Below, piece by piece: positions 23,216 through 34,558 of a stretch of DNA of 64,000 nt; the first letter of the stretch is position 1; each line of letters begins with the position of its first letter. Source of the stretch: Girardinichthys multiradiatus (lineage: Eukaryota; Chordata; Actinopteri; Cyprinodontiformes; Goodeidae); the NCBI RefSeq assembly GCF_021462225.1, contig NC_061794.1:16385784-16449783 (forward strand), read 5' to 3'. Made by a program: the position numbers and the translations under genes. A model generated the notes under the pieces. It made no database searches, had not been told where the DNA came from, and saw nothing but the letters and a program-made list of their open reading frames with translations.

Positions 23216-23260
23216 ATTCAGTACTGGTATTCTGTAATATATATAATACCAGTACTGAAT
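23216..23260. repeat. Perfect hairpin, 16-bp stem
   Basis: ATTCAGTACTGGTATT (23216-23231) is exactly complementary to 23245-23260, with a 13-nt AT-rich loop. No surrounding element accounts for it. Confidence 0.88.
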
Positions 23261-23637
23261 ACACACATATTCAACTGTAATCTATTATTTATTGAGCCTG
23301 GCACCATAAGAATCAGTTGGTAAAAAACAAAAATTTGCATAAAGGAGTGCATTTTAGCAGGATGTACAGTTATACTATCAGTATATTAAATATCAGTCTC
23401 ATTTATTCTATTTCTGAGTTAATCATTCTTTTGATCTATTTATTAATCTGAATTAAATTCCTGTCCTTCCCAAAAACACTTTTTTTTCCACTAACTCACA
23501 AAGGCCAGGAGATTTCTTTCTATTTTTTTGTGCTACAGTTTAGTTACAGAGATAAGGACACGTCATCTAAAGATTCTCAAAAAAATCCACTATTATATTA
23601 TTAATCAGGATATACTTGCATGTATTTTCAAATTATT

Positions 23638-23760
23638 TACACTTCCAGTCAAACGTTTGGGCACACCTCATTTAATGGTTTGTCTATATTTTTTTTTCCT
23701 ACCTCTGGGAACTCTTTCAAGACTGTTGACAACCATTTCAGGAGTTGTTTCACAATGTTT

Positions 23761-23762
<2 letters not shown>
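23638..23762 (+). mobile_element. Internally deleted Tc1/mariner relic
   Basis: It begins with CAGTCAAACGTTTGGGCACA, the terminal type of a fish Tc1/mariner family. After about 50 bases it jumps to CTGGGAACTCTTTCAAGACT and CAACCATTTCAGG, which match transposase coding sequence of the same type. Most of the gene is therefore missing. It runs into a (TA)n array. Confidence 0.5.
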
Positions 23763-23815
<53 letters not shown>

Positions 23816-23830
23816 ATATATATATAAACA
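23763..23830. repeat. (TA)n microsatellite
   Basis: Pure TA for about 50 bases, then TAAACATATATATATAAAC. Confidence 0.95.
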
Positions 23831-24278
23831 ATACTGTGCAAACGTTTTAGGCAGGTGTGAAAAATGCTGTAAACAAAGAGTGCGAAATGATGATTGTTTA
23901 TTTTATCAATTTACAAAATGCTAGGCGAGCGAACCCAAACATATAGCCAAAGTCATTAAGAACTATCATCAGCCTAAAGAAGAACAAGACTTACTGGAAG
24001 TGATGGTATGGCTCCCACAGAGCCCTGATCTCAACATCATGGAGTGTGTCTGGGATTACATGAAAAGACAGAAGGATGTGAGAAAGCCTACATCCACAAA
24101 AGATCTGTAGTTAGTTCTCCAAGATGTTTGGAAGAACCTACCAGCTGAGTTCTTTCAAAGACTGTGTGCAAATGTACCTACAAGAACTGATGCTGTTTTA
24201 TATGCAAAGGGTGGTCACACCAAATATTGATTTGATTTAGATTTCTTTTTTGACTATTCACTGCATTTTGTTGATTGA
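23831..24278 (+). mobile_element. Tc1-like transposon, internally deleted
   Basis: The left end carries ACTGTGCAAACGTTTTAGGC and GGTGTGAAAAATGCTG, the end type of a common fish Tc1-like family. The right side, past the stop codon, carries GGTCACACCAAATATTGATT, its usual counterpart. Between them only the C-terminal quarter of the transposase gene remains. The outer right end is replaced by an AT-rich palindrome. Confidence 0.68.
23937..24230 (+). pseudogene. Tc1-like transposase C-terminal remnant
   Basis: One frame reads QSPDLNIMECVWDYMKRQ, the catalytic Glu region. A stop codon (TAG) interrupts the DLxLVLQDVW stretch, and the frame ends with AKGGHTKY and TGA at 24228-24230. That is the usual family C-terminus. 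Both catalytic Asp residues and the DNA-binding domain are deleted. Confidence 0.72.
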
Positions 24279-24288
24279 TGTGTTCTTC

Positions 24289-24354
<66 letters not shown>

Positions 24355-24363
24355 AAGAACACA
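24279..24363. repeat. AT-rich palindrome (85 bp)
   Basis: TGTGTTCTTCA at 24279-24289 and its complement TGAAGAACACA at 24353-24363 bracket a 63-base, almost pure TA tract. The whole is close to a perfect palindrome with unique arms of 11 bp, able to extrude a cruciform. It sits where the outer right end of the Tc1-like relic should be. Confidence 0.88.
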
Positions 24364-26410
24364 CTGATACTGCTGAAAAATACAAAAGTAAATGTCTGAA
24401 TTATGAATAAGCATGATGTAATGATTTTTAACTGATTAAGTTCCAATGGTTATTGGAATCTTATTAGATCCTCAGAAAACCTGTGTAAGAAAGTCTCCTT
24501 TGACCTGTCTGATTGCTTTCTAGCTCAAAGGGAAGAAGGGAAAAGGGTTTGGTTTCTCTCATTCCACAACCATTCTGATTCAGTTCCAGATCAGCAGATT
24601 AACATAGAATTATTCCCACCTCATGTCTGACTGGAAATGCCAGTTCAGCAAACAGGCCCACAAAAACAGACCATCGCTCTCTCTGTCAAAAGGGCAGAGA
24701 GGAGGAATAAAAAACTGTCTACTTGCTGGCTTTAGCTGCAGGAGTTTTCTAATGGAAGGATAAACAATCCCCATCTTTTAGGATTTTGCCAGGAAAAAGT
24801 CTGTTCATAAAAATTTGCAGGAACCCTCAACAGACACGTGTTGACATAACAAATGAACACTCACCAGGCCAAGTTGATCACATCTCTCTTGGTTGGAAGT
24901 TAAGCTTGACAATGAAGTATCATTAGATACCCAGGTAGAAAAAGATTTATCTTCCAGAATATTCGGTCAGAGATGTTGCTCCAATCTGGAGGAGACACGG
25001 TGAGCTGGCTGGCACCACTGAGATGTTAAGGCTTGAGTGACATTCCTCGAGGAGAAGACTTTTATTTTAGACAAGACCTCAGAAAATCCTGGAAGACGTT
25101 AATACACAAAAATAGTTCTTTTAAAATATGTATAAACAATTCAACCTGGAAAGACTCACAGAGAGAAGACAGGGATGCAATTAGAAAAGTTTATTAGTGA
25201 ATGTTTATTTCTTTGCCGCTCGGACCCCAGTGGAAGACGAGAATGCTGAGGATGACATGCGCTTGAATGAACATCTTAGAGTTAGATTTAGATATGTCTT
25301 CCCCCCTGGGATCCAATCCTGGTGGTGGAGCGGAGGCCTGAGGAGATTTGGAAGGAGTTTGGAAGCCAAATGGTGGAGATGGGGTGGAGGAGGGTCAAAG
25401 TTCAGCTGCAGAACGGAGGGTTCCATGGATGAAGATCTTTTAAAGCGGAGCCTTGAAGGATGATTAGCCGGGGAGAAATGCAGACTTGACACTTGGTGGA
25501 GCAGAGCCGCACGAAGGAATAATTAGACGAAGCTGGAGGTGATGGTGAGTCTTCCATGTTGAATTTTCGTTTAAACTCCATAATAACTATCATTGTAAAA
25601 TATTAAAGCATGAGAATTTGAAACCATTTAAGGAACAACTTCACACACATTATCCATGTAAAAAGAATTATAATAATTAAAGTTACAACTGATCATAAAC
25701 TGATCTCAACTGATTAAAAAAACACTCTGCACACAGGACAGAGAAACTCTGGCTCAAGGTTTATCAAAAAATGTTTATTTAAAGGTCAACTGGCTGTACT
25801 TCGAAAAGATGGCTGAAACTATATTACTGGAGATGACACTTTAGGAAAAAATTATATAGGTAAAAGAACTTGAAGGCAGAATAAATTAAACATTTTTAAA
25901 GGATCTAGTCTGTGCACGCTATTTGTTTGCTGCAATAATAGTGGCCTCAAGTGCATGAATAGTGCATACGTTTTTAATAATAAATACTATTTGGCATTTT
26001 ATTTCACCAATTTCAACATAAACCTGATGCAGACAAAAAAATCCAAATGCCATCTGGGACTTTGGCAACATTTAAATGCTTTGTTGAGCTTCACTGTTTG
26101 GCCCAGAGTGGCCCACAACTCTATAAACACAAACAGTCAGGTTTACTGCCAGAATGCAGAGTGCCACCCATTCGCCCACACTTTGGCCTTTTGCAGTGTT
26201 GCTCTACAATCATTTCAGCTCCAAACGTCTGCTCCCTGTGCTGCTCAGTGCCTCTGTCCCAGCTGGATCGCTGACTGGGATACCACCACGGAGATGTTGA
26301 AGAGGTAAATACTGTCACCATAGCCAAGTCCTCTATGCACCCACTGGGTCCGTTGAGGACCCCGTAACAGACCTGACTGAGTCCAAAAGTCTCAGCTGTG
26401 CAAAGCTGAT
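24364..26410. other. Anonymous DNA including an unexplained less AT-rich block
   Basis: No gene recognised. The block at about 25190-25560 is richer in G and has open frames on both strands (25197-25463 plus; 25205-25492 minus) with no family resemblance. It contains GGTGGAGCGGAGGCC and GGTGATGGTGAGT. It may be an unclassified repeat. Confidence 0.35.
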
Positions 26411-26462
26411 GTCTCTCTCTCTTTCTTTTTCTCTCTCTCTCTTTCTTTCTTTCTCTCTCTCG

Positions 26463-26500
<38 letters not shown>
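26411..26500 (+). repeat. Compound (CT)n-(TA)n microsatellite
   Basis: CT and TTTC runs pass directly into pure TA. Confidence 0.93.
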
Positions 26501-26864
26501 AAATTATATATATTTTATAAAAGTAACTGTTGTTGATTTATTGGAGATAATAGATAGCTTGTTATGCAGGAGGAGCTGAGCTTCCAACCACTAACCCTAA
26601 GTAAACTAAACCCAACTGAGTAAACTAAGTGAGGACGGATGGAGACAGAGGCTAGGGGACAGACCGTTTGCTGGGCCCAACTAAGAACTGACAGCTAAAA
26701 ACAACTGCACTGCTGTGTTTTGCAGATATTGTTTTTAACCTAGATAATGGAATGGATTTTATTTTGCAAGGACATGTGCAGAAATTAGCTAGTAAGACAC
26801 TGCTGTGTTTTTTATTTTTTTACAATCTGCAAGGCAATGTCTCTGAATCCAGCTGGACAGCTGA

Positions 26865-27005
26865 TTATAATATAATCGATTAAAAATACATAATTTTTGA
26901 TGATATTAATTTGTGTCAAAACTAGTACAAACTGGGCCATTATCATCTTCCCAAGTTGGTTATCACCTTCCTACAGCAGTCCTGACCACACTCAGACAAA
27001 AGGTC
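26865..27005 (+). repeat. Dispersed repeat, family D, copy 2
   Basis: Partner of 16900-17060, with the same order of blocks and about three quarters of positions matching by eye in the best 40 bases. Confidence 0.4.
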
Positions 27006-28106
27006 AGTGAAACATCTGTTTCTACAACAATATTTAACATGTCAGATGGCATAAGCTGATGTCATCTGTTTAAATATTAGTAAGTTGTTCCTAGATCCAT
27101 TACGATTTTGTCCACATGGGGGTGAGAACTGACGCACGGTTGGTACGACAACAGACAGCTCCATCATGTATAAGACTACTAAAACTACAAAGGTACGCAA
27201 TGATGAAGGGCCAGAATTACCAGCATCCTTTGCTGGTAGTTTGTAATCAGCTATGATTACAACGTTAAAGAAAACATTATACATGCTACACATTTTAACA
27301 TTAACAAACAGTGTTAAGTATTTTATGTCTTTTTTATTTTAAAGACCCATGCAGAAGATGACACACATAGGCCAGAACCTACTGCCCTGACTATGGTTGA
27401 TCAAAGAAAATATGATGTAAAAAGATCAAAAACTGAATAGGGCAGCTGGTGAATAAATTTGTATGGACCACAGTCTTGTTTACACATATAAGAAAACTGT
27501 TTTCAAATTACTTGTTCAGCTAAATCCAATGTACATCCATCACAGCTATATACAAGACATTTAACTGCCTATTGCTTATTAGATTTGCACTAATTTAGAC
27601 CATAAAATTAGTCATGCTGCTATTGTTTATATACATTTGGGAAGCCTATGCCTTAAGCAAAATTCTCAGCAGTATTAAAATGGTACTAAGTATTTTCCTT
27701 AATATAGGTAATGAATTTGAAATTTTAGCAATGTGACAATCGTAGTCCTGATGCTAAAATAAAACCCAACGTAGTACAAATTACTGCCATCCATTCGTCG
27801 GAATGCATATTTTAATTCATTATATTTGACTGTACTATATTCAACGGTCCTCACTCATTTTAGCTTGACAGCAAAAACATCGTTTTTTTTATGATACATA
27901 CATTTAGACATTGTAGACATTGTTAACTCTGTAGCATACATAATTTGTTCATCTACTAAACCAGGCTGCTACAGATTTCTTTAGACACGTCGAAGAATTC
28001 CACAGCTTGAACTGCTACACAAATATTGCGGCAATTACAATATAATTTCTTAATTTCATGCAACACTATGCAAACATTTTGTGTGTGCTAATGAATATTC
28101 TATCTA
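27006..28106. other. Anonymous AT-rich DNA
   Basis: No gene recognised. Only small unsupported frames, such as 27042-27293 on the minus strand. Confidence 0.45.
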
Positions 28107-28121
28107 ATATATATAACTATA

Positions 28122-28301
28122 TATATATACTCGTACTCGTACTCGTCGTCTTCCGCTTATCCGGGACCGGGTCGCGGGGGCAGCAGACTCAGCAGAGACG
28201 CCCAGACGTCCCTCTCCCCAGACACCTCCTCCAGCTCCTCCGGGTGGAGCCCAAGGCGTTCCCAGGCCAGCCGAGAGACATAGTCCCACCAGCGTATATA
28301 T
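28122..28301 (-). mobile_element. LINE 3' end, 180 bp, with target duplication
   Basis: On the minus strand it ends in CGGATAAGCGGAAGACGACG followed by GAGTAC repeats, the same 3' end as the LINE at 12183-12884. It carries frames matching that LINE's last coding part (SRLAWERLG type). It is flanked by a 15-bp direct repeat, ATATATATAACTATA, at 28107-28121 and 28302-28316. That is the signature of target-primed insertion of a severely 5'-truncated copy. Confidence 0.82.
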
Positions 28302-28316
28302 ATATATATAACTATA

Positions 28317-30719
28317 ATTGAATGTGGCAGCATGACCGACTATCTGATTATTCCTGCTAATTATTGTCTGACTACTTGGGGGTACTCTTCAAGCATGAAA
28401 ATGTATTTCACAAATGCTATTTGATCTCTAAAAATGGAAAGAACAAAACTACAAGCTATTGACATCACAGCAACAATAGTCTACCAAGTCACTTTACACC
28501 CACAATTCCACGCCCTTCATCCCAATACACATGCACTATTTATACCAGTAGTAAAAGACACGGAGGTAATGTTACACAAAATCTGGCTCCATTGTCTCAG
28601 GTTTGCATTTTTTATTATGCCAACACTGTGAAACACGATGACAGCAAAATTTGAAGGAAGACCCTTCTTTATCAGTATTAACATAATTTAGTTTCTTTGT
28701 ATATTTTTCATATTTAAATTAAATAAATTATGTATTATTTTTCTTTTACCTGGCCAAACATGTCAATTATGCTTTAGTTTTGAGTGTAAAAAAGATTGTT
28801 CATTCTGCTCATCTGTGCCTTTCTCCAGCACATTACTGCTATATCTTTCACCTTTCCCATCAGACTTCACATTAATGCAACTAAGAACAAGTACTACTTG
28901 AGAAAATGTCCATGCTAAATAATTTAGACTTTTTTGCCAAGGTGTGAAAACAAATGATGATGTTGTTTTCGAAGCGTAGAGTAGAGCTGTCAGTCCGTCT
29001 TAACTTTTTGAGTGATTTGTCAAGCCCGATTGCGTGACATGAGTCATCACCTCCTGAAGACGAGCTTTCCTTCACATTGTTGGTGCAGAAAAACATTTCA
29101 GACAAAACAAAAGAAACTCACAGTAGCATTAAAATTACAAGGCTTACACTTTTTTTTTTATTATCTGTCTGGGCCCCAAAGGCTTTTCCATGCCCACTTT
29201 GTTGGCATCCTCTACCATAGAGTGCAACATCAAGCCACCCAGTCAATGGAAAAGGAAGGCTGTTATCCTGCTTGCCTGCCTGCCAGCTCGTCGCTCGCAG
29301 ACAGACAGTAGGGAACTGGTTGGCTTCTGGAGCCTAATGGCTCATTCCCTCCTCCCTGGGATTGAAATGGAAAGGAATGTTGTTTACCGCAAACACAGCA
29401 GGCCACCACAGAGAAAAAGAGCTCAAAATACTGAATCTCAGGTATGTCAGGTTTGCTTTGGTAAGGACATTTCAGGACGACCATGAAACAATCTCATAAT
29501 ATTTAATTTGTTTAACCATTGTTATGTTAATAATCTATATAATATAAACATAGAATTTTATATATTTAAATTAATAGATAAAACCATCCACCTTTAGATA
29601 ATGTGCTTTCATTATCAATACAGTTGATGGGATTAACACGTATTACACAATTAACATTAGTCTTAGCTATTATATTTATTGTTTTGTCACTTCATGCATA
29701 CAAAACCCCGGCATGTGGTTGGTGCCTCTTGATTTGGATTGACAATAATTGTTTTAAAATGTAACACAAACAAACTGTAGTTTTTCTTCTTTGATGGGGA
29801 GATGATGATGGGGACCAGGTGGATTCCTTGTGGTACAATGTAACCACCTAACAACAATTCTATCCTTTCCTTTAGTTTCTAACATTTGTCTACTGATGTG
29901 CAGATTGTATGTTATTGAAGGCAAGTAGTGTGACCTCAAAATCACTGGAAAGTTGGGATAGGGATCATCACGGCGCCACTAGAGGCACAATTGAAGTTTC
30001 TTATCCAAAATGTAATTCCAGGAGCTTCATTTAGCATTGCACACCAACCGGGGCGATGTCTCTGTTGATGCATTTAAAGCCTTTCAGAGACTGTCATGTA
30101 GAGGGAACTACTGTATGCACTGATGGGCCTCGATGCACCACGGAGAGCCCAGATCAAATTTGAAAAGGGTGAGAATAGATGCGAAGGAGGAGGTCCATTC
30201 ATGTCCTTTCAAAGGATATTAACATCGTGCAAGAAGGCTTTAGTTTGATGATAAATGATGTCAGAAAAGCCAAGGGAAGGAGGACCACATGTCAGAGCTG
30301 GGTCAAGGACAAAAGCATTTAAGTTCATGTGTGACTTTGTTTGTGTCATTCGACACTTGGGAAAATCTCATATTGTAGCACAAAGCCTTTTAAACAAAAC
30401 CTAAATCAACCAACATATCAAATAAAGCACAAGATAATCAAATTGAAACTGGCTAAAATTTAATCATTTTAAAACAACAGCTGTGTCCAACTTGGCATTT
30501 ATAGGACAAAAGCTCTGATTTACTATTATGTGTTTGATTGGTAAATCGCTCATTTATATGTTGTAAGTATTAGCCTTAAGCAACCGTTTTGTTGTGAACA
30601 ATTAATAATTATTCATATTAGAAGCAGAGGTGAAGTAGCGTATTGTGTGGGTGAAAGAGAGCAGTTGATCAGCAGTTAAACAGGATATTACTAATATTTC
30701 AAAACAGCATGATTATAAA
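28317..30719. other. Anonymous AT-rich DNA
   Basis: No gene recognised. Overlapping frames around 29012-29486 on both strands lack family resemblance. The stretch near 30050-30200 is of ordinary complexity with no long frame and might be a conserved non-coding element, which cannot be judged from one sequence. Confidence 0.4.
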
Positions 30720-31035
30720 GGTGACATTTGAATCTGCCTTTAGCATCTTCTATTAGCAATTAGCACAGTTAGCATTACCAATAAACTACAGTCTCTGTGT
30801 GTATTCACTTTAGAGCTACTCTGCTAACATACGTTCAGCCCCCTGTTATTTTCCTAATGTCTTCATTTCCTGTTGTGGCATCCTGAATGAACAGCCAACA
30901 TCCCTCTGCTGAAAAAAGCTTTATTTTATTTTTTTCTTGAAACTTGTACTTTTTTTGCTTCCTCTGACTTGATTTAAAACATTTTAGTGATACCTAAAAT
31001 AGTCAAGTTAAGGTTTTGTTCCATCAGTAACGACT
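30720..31035 (+). repeat. Dispersed repeat, family C, copy 1
   Basis: It shares ordered blocks with 39595-40010: TTAGCATCTT, GCACAGTTAGC, ACTACAGTCTCTGTGTGTAT, CCTAATGTCTT, GCTTCCTCTGACTT and TAAGTTTAAG-type words. A weaker match of the AACAGCCAACATCCCTCTGC block is at 33110-33140. It has no coding content. Confidence 0.5.
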
Positions 31036-31234
31036 TCAGCACTGAAGAGTGTTGCTCTTAAGTTTCTCAAATGTTTCTAGGAAGATATTTCACACTTAAA
31101 CAAGGCAGCAAACAAATACTTGCTGAGTGAAGATATATATTTTATTAATGTAATGATCAAATGGATTAAGAAAGTGTATGAAGTTTAGTTAAGTTTAGTG
31201 GATTTCAGACAATTTACATTTCCACAGGGCAACA

Positions 31235-31369
31235 TGGCAAGTGTTTGTTTGTGATGTACTGTTGACCTGTCCAAGGTGAAGCCCTCATCTCACCCATTGG
31301 TCCCTGGAGATGAGCTGCCTTGTTGCTGAAAAGCGCTATATAAATAAGCTTGACTTGACTTGACTTGAC
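31235..31369 (+). mobile_element. SINE core fragment with LINE-type tail
   Basis: GTGATGTACTGTTGACCTGT and CATCTCACCCATTGGTCCCT correspond to the conserved 3' core of the V-SINE-like copies at 5521-5856 and 7541-7815. The copy ends with AAAGCGCTATATAAATAAGC and three TTGAC repeats, a LINE-derived tail. The tRNA head is not recognisable. Confidence 0.55.
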
Positions 31370-34224
31370 CAACAGTGGTATTTGTGTCACTGGCAAATGT
31401 AGCTCCCAGTAAGAAGGGGATGTGAAATCAAAGCTAAGGGTAAAAAGGAAATGGCATCTAATCAAAGAAGTAAGGAAAAAACAATAATACTAAGGTTGGT
31501 CACTTGCTATGTATTTTCTTGGACTCTTGGACTGTAGACTGATTAAATGCCCACACAAAGAAAAGCTTTGGTACACTAATCAAGAGCTATGGTATAAATA
31601 AAGATATTTTCTCATCTGCAACAACGATCAGTTTGCTCTTGGTTTCTCTCATTACCACAGAAACTTCCCACTCAGGAGTGAATAATCATTCTGCAGTTCT
31701 TCTACTCTTCACCTGAAGCTTTGTCAAGGTAGGGATGACAGCGACCGACCCTATTGTCCCTCTTTTCCTTCATTTTTTTATTTTGTCTAGTGTTTTTTTT
31801 TTTTTTTTCTAAACAGGAGATTTATCTAGGCATTCGTGATCAGTCTGCAGAAGCTGAATGTAATGTGACACCTAGGGGATTTTTCCAGTCTACAACTGCT
31901 TATACATTACACTGCAGTAGCTTCAAGGAAAAGTCTATGTGTACTTTTTAAAGTATTTAGGTGCTGAGTTTGATGCCTGAAAATAAACTGTAAGGGAGCA
32001 GACAATGCAACATTTCTACTGGGTTGGAAATCCTACCTGAATCTTCTGACTGCTGCAAAGGGCAGCAGCTTGAGAACTGGTAGTCCTCTGGCTGGATCAG
32101 CCAGGCATGCTGAGCATTTTGCACTGACCTTCAAAACACCTCAGACATACATACAAACTGTCCAGGAACTGGAGAAGCTACAGCTCTCCCTCTGCTGATA
32201 TCTATGAATTTATGACCTTTCACAGTGCCTTTTCAATAGGTCTGCTTTGCCCCCAGGTCATGAAACCTTTTAGTTTTCAGTGTACAGACAGAGTATAGTG
32301 GGATCATCATTTATTAAGGGGACCTTCTCCTTCAACTTCGGCAGTGCATCCAGCAAGAAGTCAGACTTTAAGGTCTTCATCGGGCACCTCACTGTTGTGT
32401 AGAAGCTTTTAGTTTCTCACCGTCATCACATATCCTTCTATTGTATTTGCTGTAATCATCAATCTGGTCTCTTAACATTACAGTAGCGCATAGTCTGTAA
32501 CAAATCTCAAAACCCTGCTCATTAGTGATGTGCCATGTAGGTGGACGGAAGAAAACCAGTCTAACGTATCTTCATAAACTTTACATGCAAATTTTAAAGT
32601 TTTAATGTAGGCTTCATGTTGATTTTTCAGTATCCAGTTTAAAACTGCAAGCAGGTTTATGACTTAGCTTGGGTTTATTGAGAAGGTACTGTGAGCAGGT
32701 AGGCTGTATAAAATCCATTTTACCATGTCCTTTCTGTCATGTGCAACACAACAAATACTTTTATTGCTGTAGGATAGAGTGGATAGAAGCCATTTGTACA
32801 CATGTTGTGTGCTGGCAGTATGGAAGGTTTACCTCTAAAAACATGCACTATCAACATAGTGGTGATATTCCCAAAATATAAATCATTACCACAGCTGCCC
32901 ATGTTAACATATCCCTATTTTGAACATCCATTGCAGATAACATAATATATGCTAACGATGGTATTTAGGAAGCCATGTTACCGAGTGTTTTAACGTAGCT
33001 TATTAAGTAGTGAATAAATAAGTTGTCATTGTTTAATTCTTCAATTAAAGAAGCAAAATGACCAGCAACCACCGAAATCTAGTTCTTTGTTGTGTCAGCC
33101 CAAATAAACAGCCGACATGCCTCCATAGAAAAGCTTCTTAATTTTTAAACACCTGGCTGATACTGAAAAGGACTACAAAGACACACCTTACATTTTAATC
33201 AAATGTTAGCAGAAAAGTCTGTTTAAATTCTGTTGCAAATGTATTCTATAAATAAACCAGAGATTATATAAATATAGTTAATGTCTTTAATGTTAAAATC
33301 TCACCCTAATTCACACTGGTGAAAGTTTACATTTAACTTTGTGCTAATTACATGAATTTCATGAGTTGCCAATTCAAAAATATTATATGATCACAAAGAT
33401 GTGATAAGAATTTAGCCCTATCTTTTCAGAAAACAATGGTAATTTGTTTGTTTATAAGAAGAAAGCAAAGGCTTCAGAAATCACAAAATTATTGTTTTTC
33501 TGCTTGTCTAATCCTAAAGTGGTCCTAAAAAAGCAATGGAAAATACCCTTTTTAGTATTTTTACAAATATTTTAAAAAGTTTCATAAATCCGGTCAGAAT
33601 CTTTTAAAGAATCTCTTGTACAGTTCTCCAATTCAGATTTTTATCAGTCTAAATATTTTAGATCGTGAACGAGACATGATCTAATTCAGTCCACATTATT
33701 TTAGAAAATGTGAAATCATTGTTTAGGTGCTTATAGGAGGCTAGAAAGTAGACACTAACTTTAGAATAAAAGTGACTAACATTTAGCTTGGCGCTGTATT
33801 TTTGCAATGATCATTGCTTGTGTATGTTTTGGTTACTGCGTGTTCTCATCTAGAATGATGACAAGTCCTAATTGGTTATCTCCATCAACACCATAGGTCA
33901 ACAGAAGAACTATTTCCTGTCTTATGTCAAAATAGGAGTCACTAATATAGATACAACAAGGTGTCAAACACCATATCCAGGTATCAGAACTCACACTATG
34001 ACACAGTATTACAGGCTGACATCAACTAAGTAGCGTTTTGGGATACAAGCTTTACTTTGACAAGAAATATGGTGGTGTGGTGAGATCTCGTTACACCCTG
34101 GTAAATACAAATATATTAGGCTAGATTATTTTAGGACATGGCAGCCAGATTGCTCAACTGGATCAAATTATGGCAGAAATGTCAGTTGCAAACTCATTTC
34201 TTACACACGAGTCTTAATGTTCCA
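31370..34224. other. Anonymous AT-rich DNA
   Basis: No gene recognised. It contains a poly-T run at about 31793-31809 and a weak match to repeat family C at about 33105-33145. Frames at 31754-31951 and 32669-32881 are not convincing. Confidence 0.45.
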
Positions 34225-34558
34225 TCCATCCATCCACAACCTGCCCACCTTTGTCTCCATTCTCTGGACCTTGTGCTGACATATGGCATTGAGTGTAAAG
34301 AAATAACAATATTTTCCTCATAACTCTGTCCTGTCTGACCATTTTTTAATAACCTTTGAGTTTAATTTAACTGAATTCTCCCCACCTGAAAGAATATTTC
34401 ATTATAGTAGAACATTATCAGACAATGCTGTAACAACCTTTAAAGAATCTGTTCTATTTTTTATTTTACCATTATCGCAGAAAAAAACAGTTGAGGGCAA
34501 TGAATTTGTTTCTTTCCCTTCACAAATTGATTCTCTTGATCATAATGTTACTTCCGCA

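Noticed and set aside
28558..28640. Short frame suggesting a host exon
   Set aside because: No recognisable protein family and no consistent splice signals. A chance frame is more likely.
30050..30200. Possible conserved non-coding element or exon
   Set aside because: Complexity is ordinary, but no long frame, splice pattern or second copy was seen. Conservation cannot be judged from one sequence.
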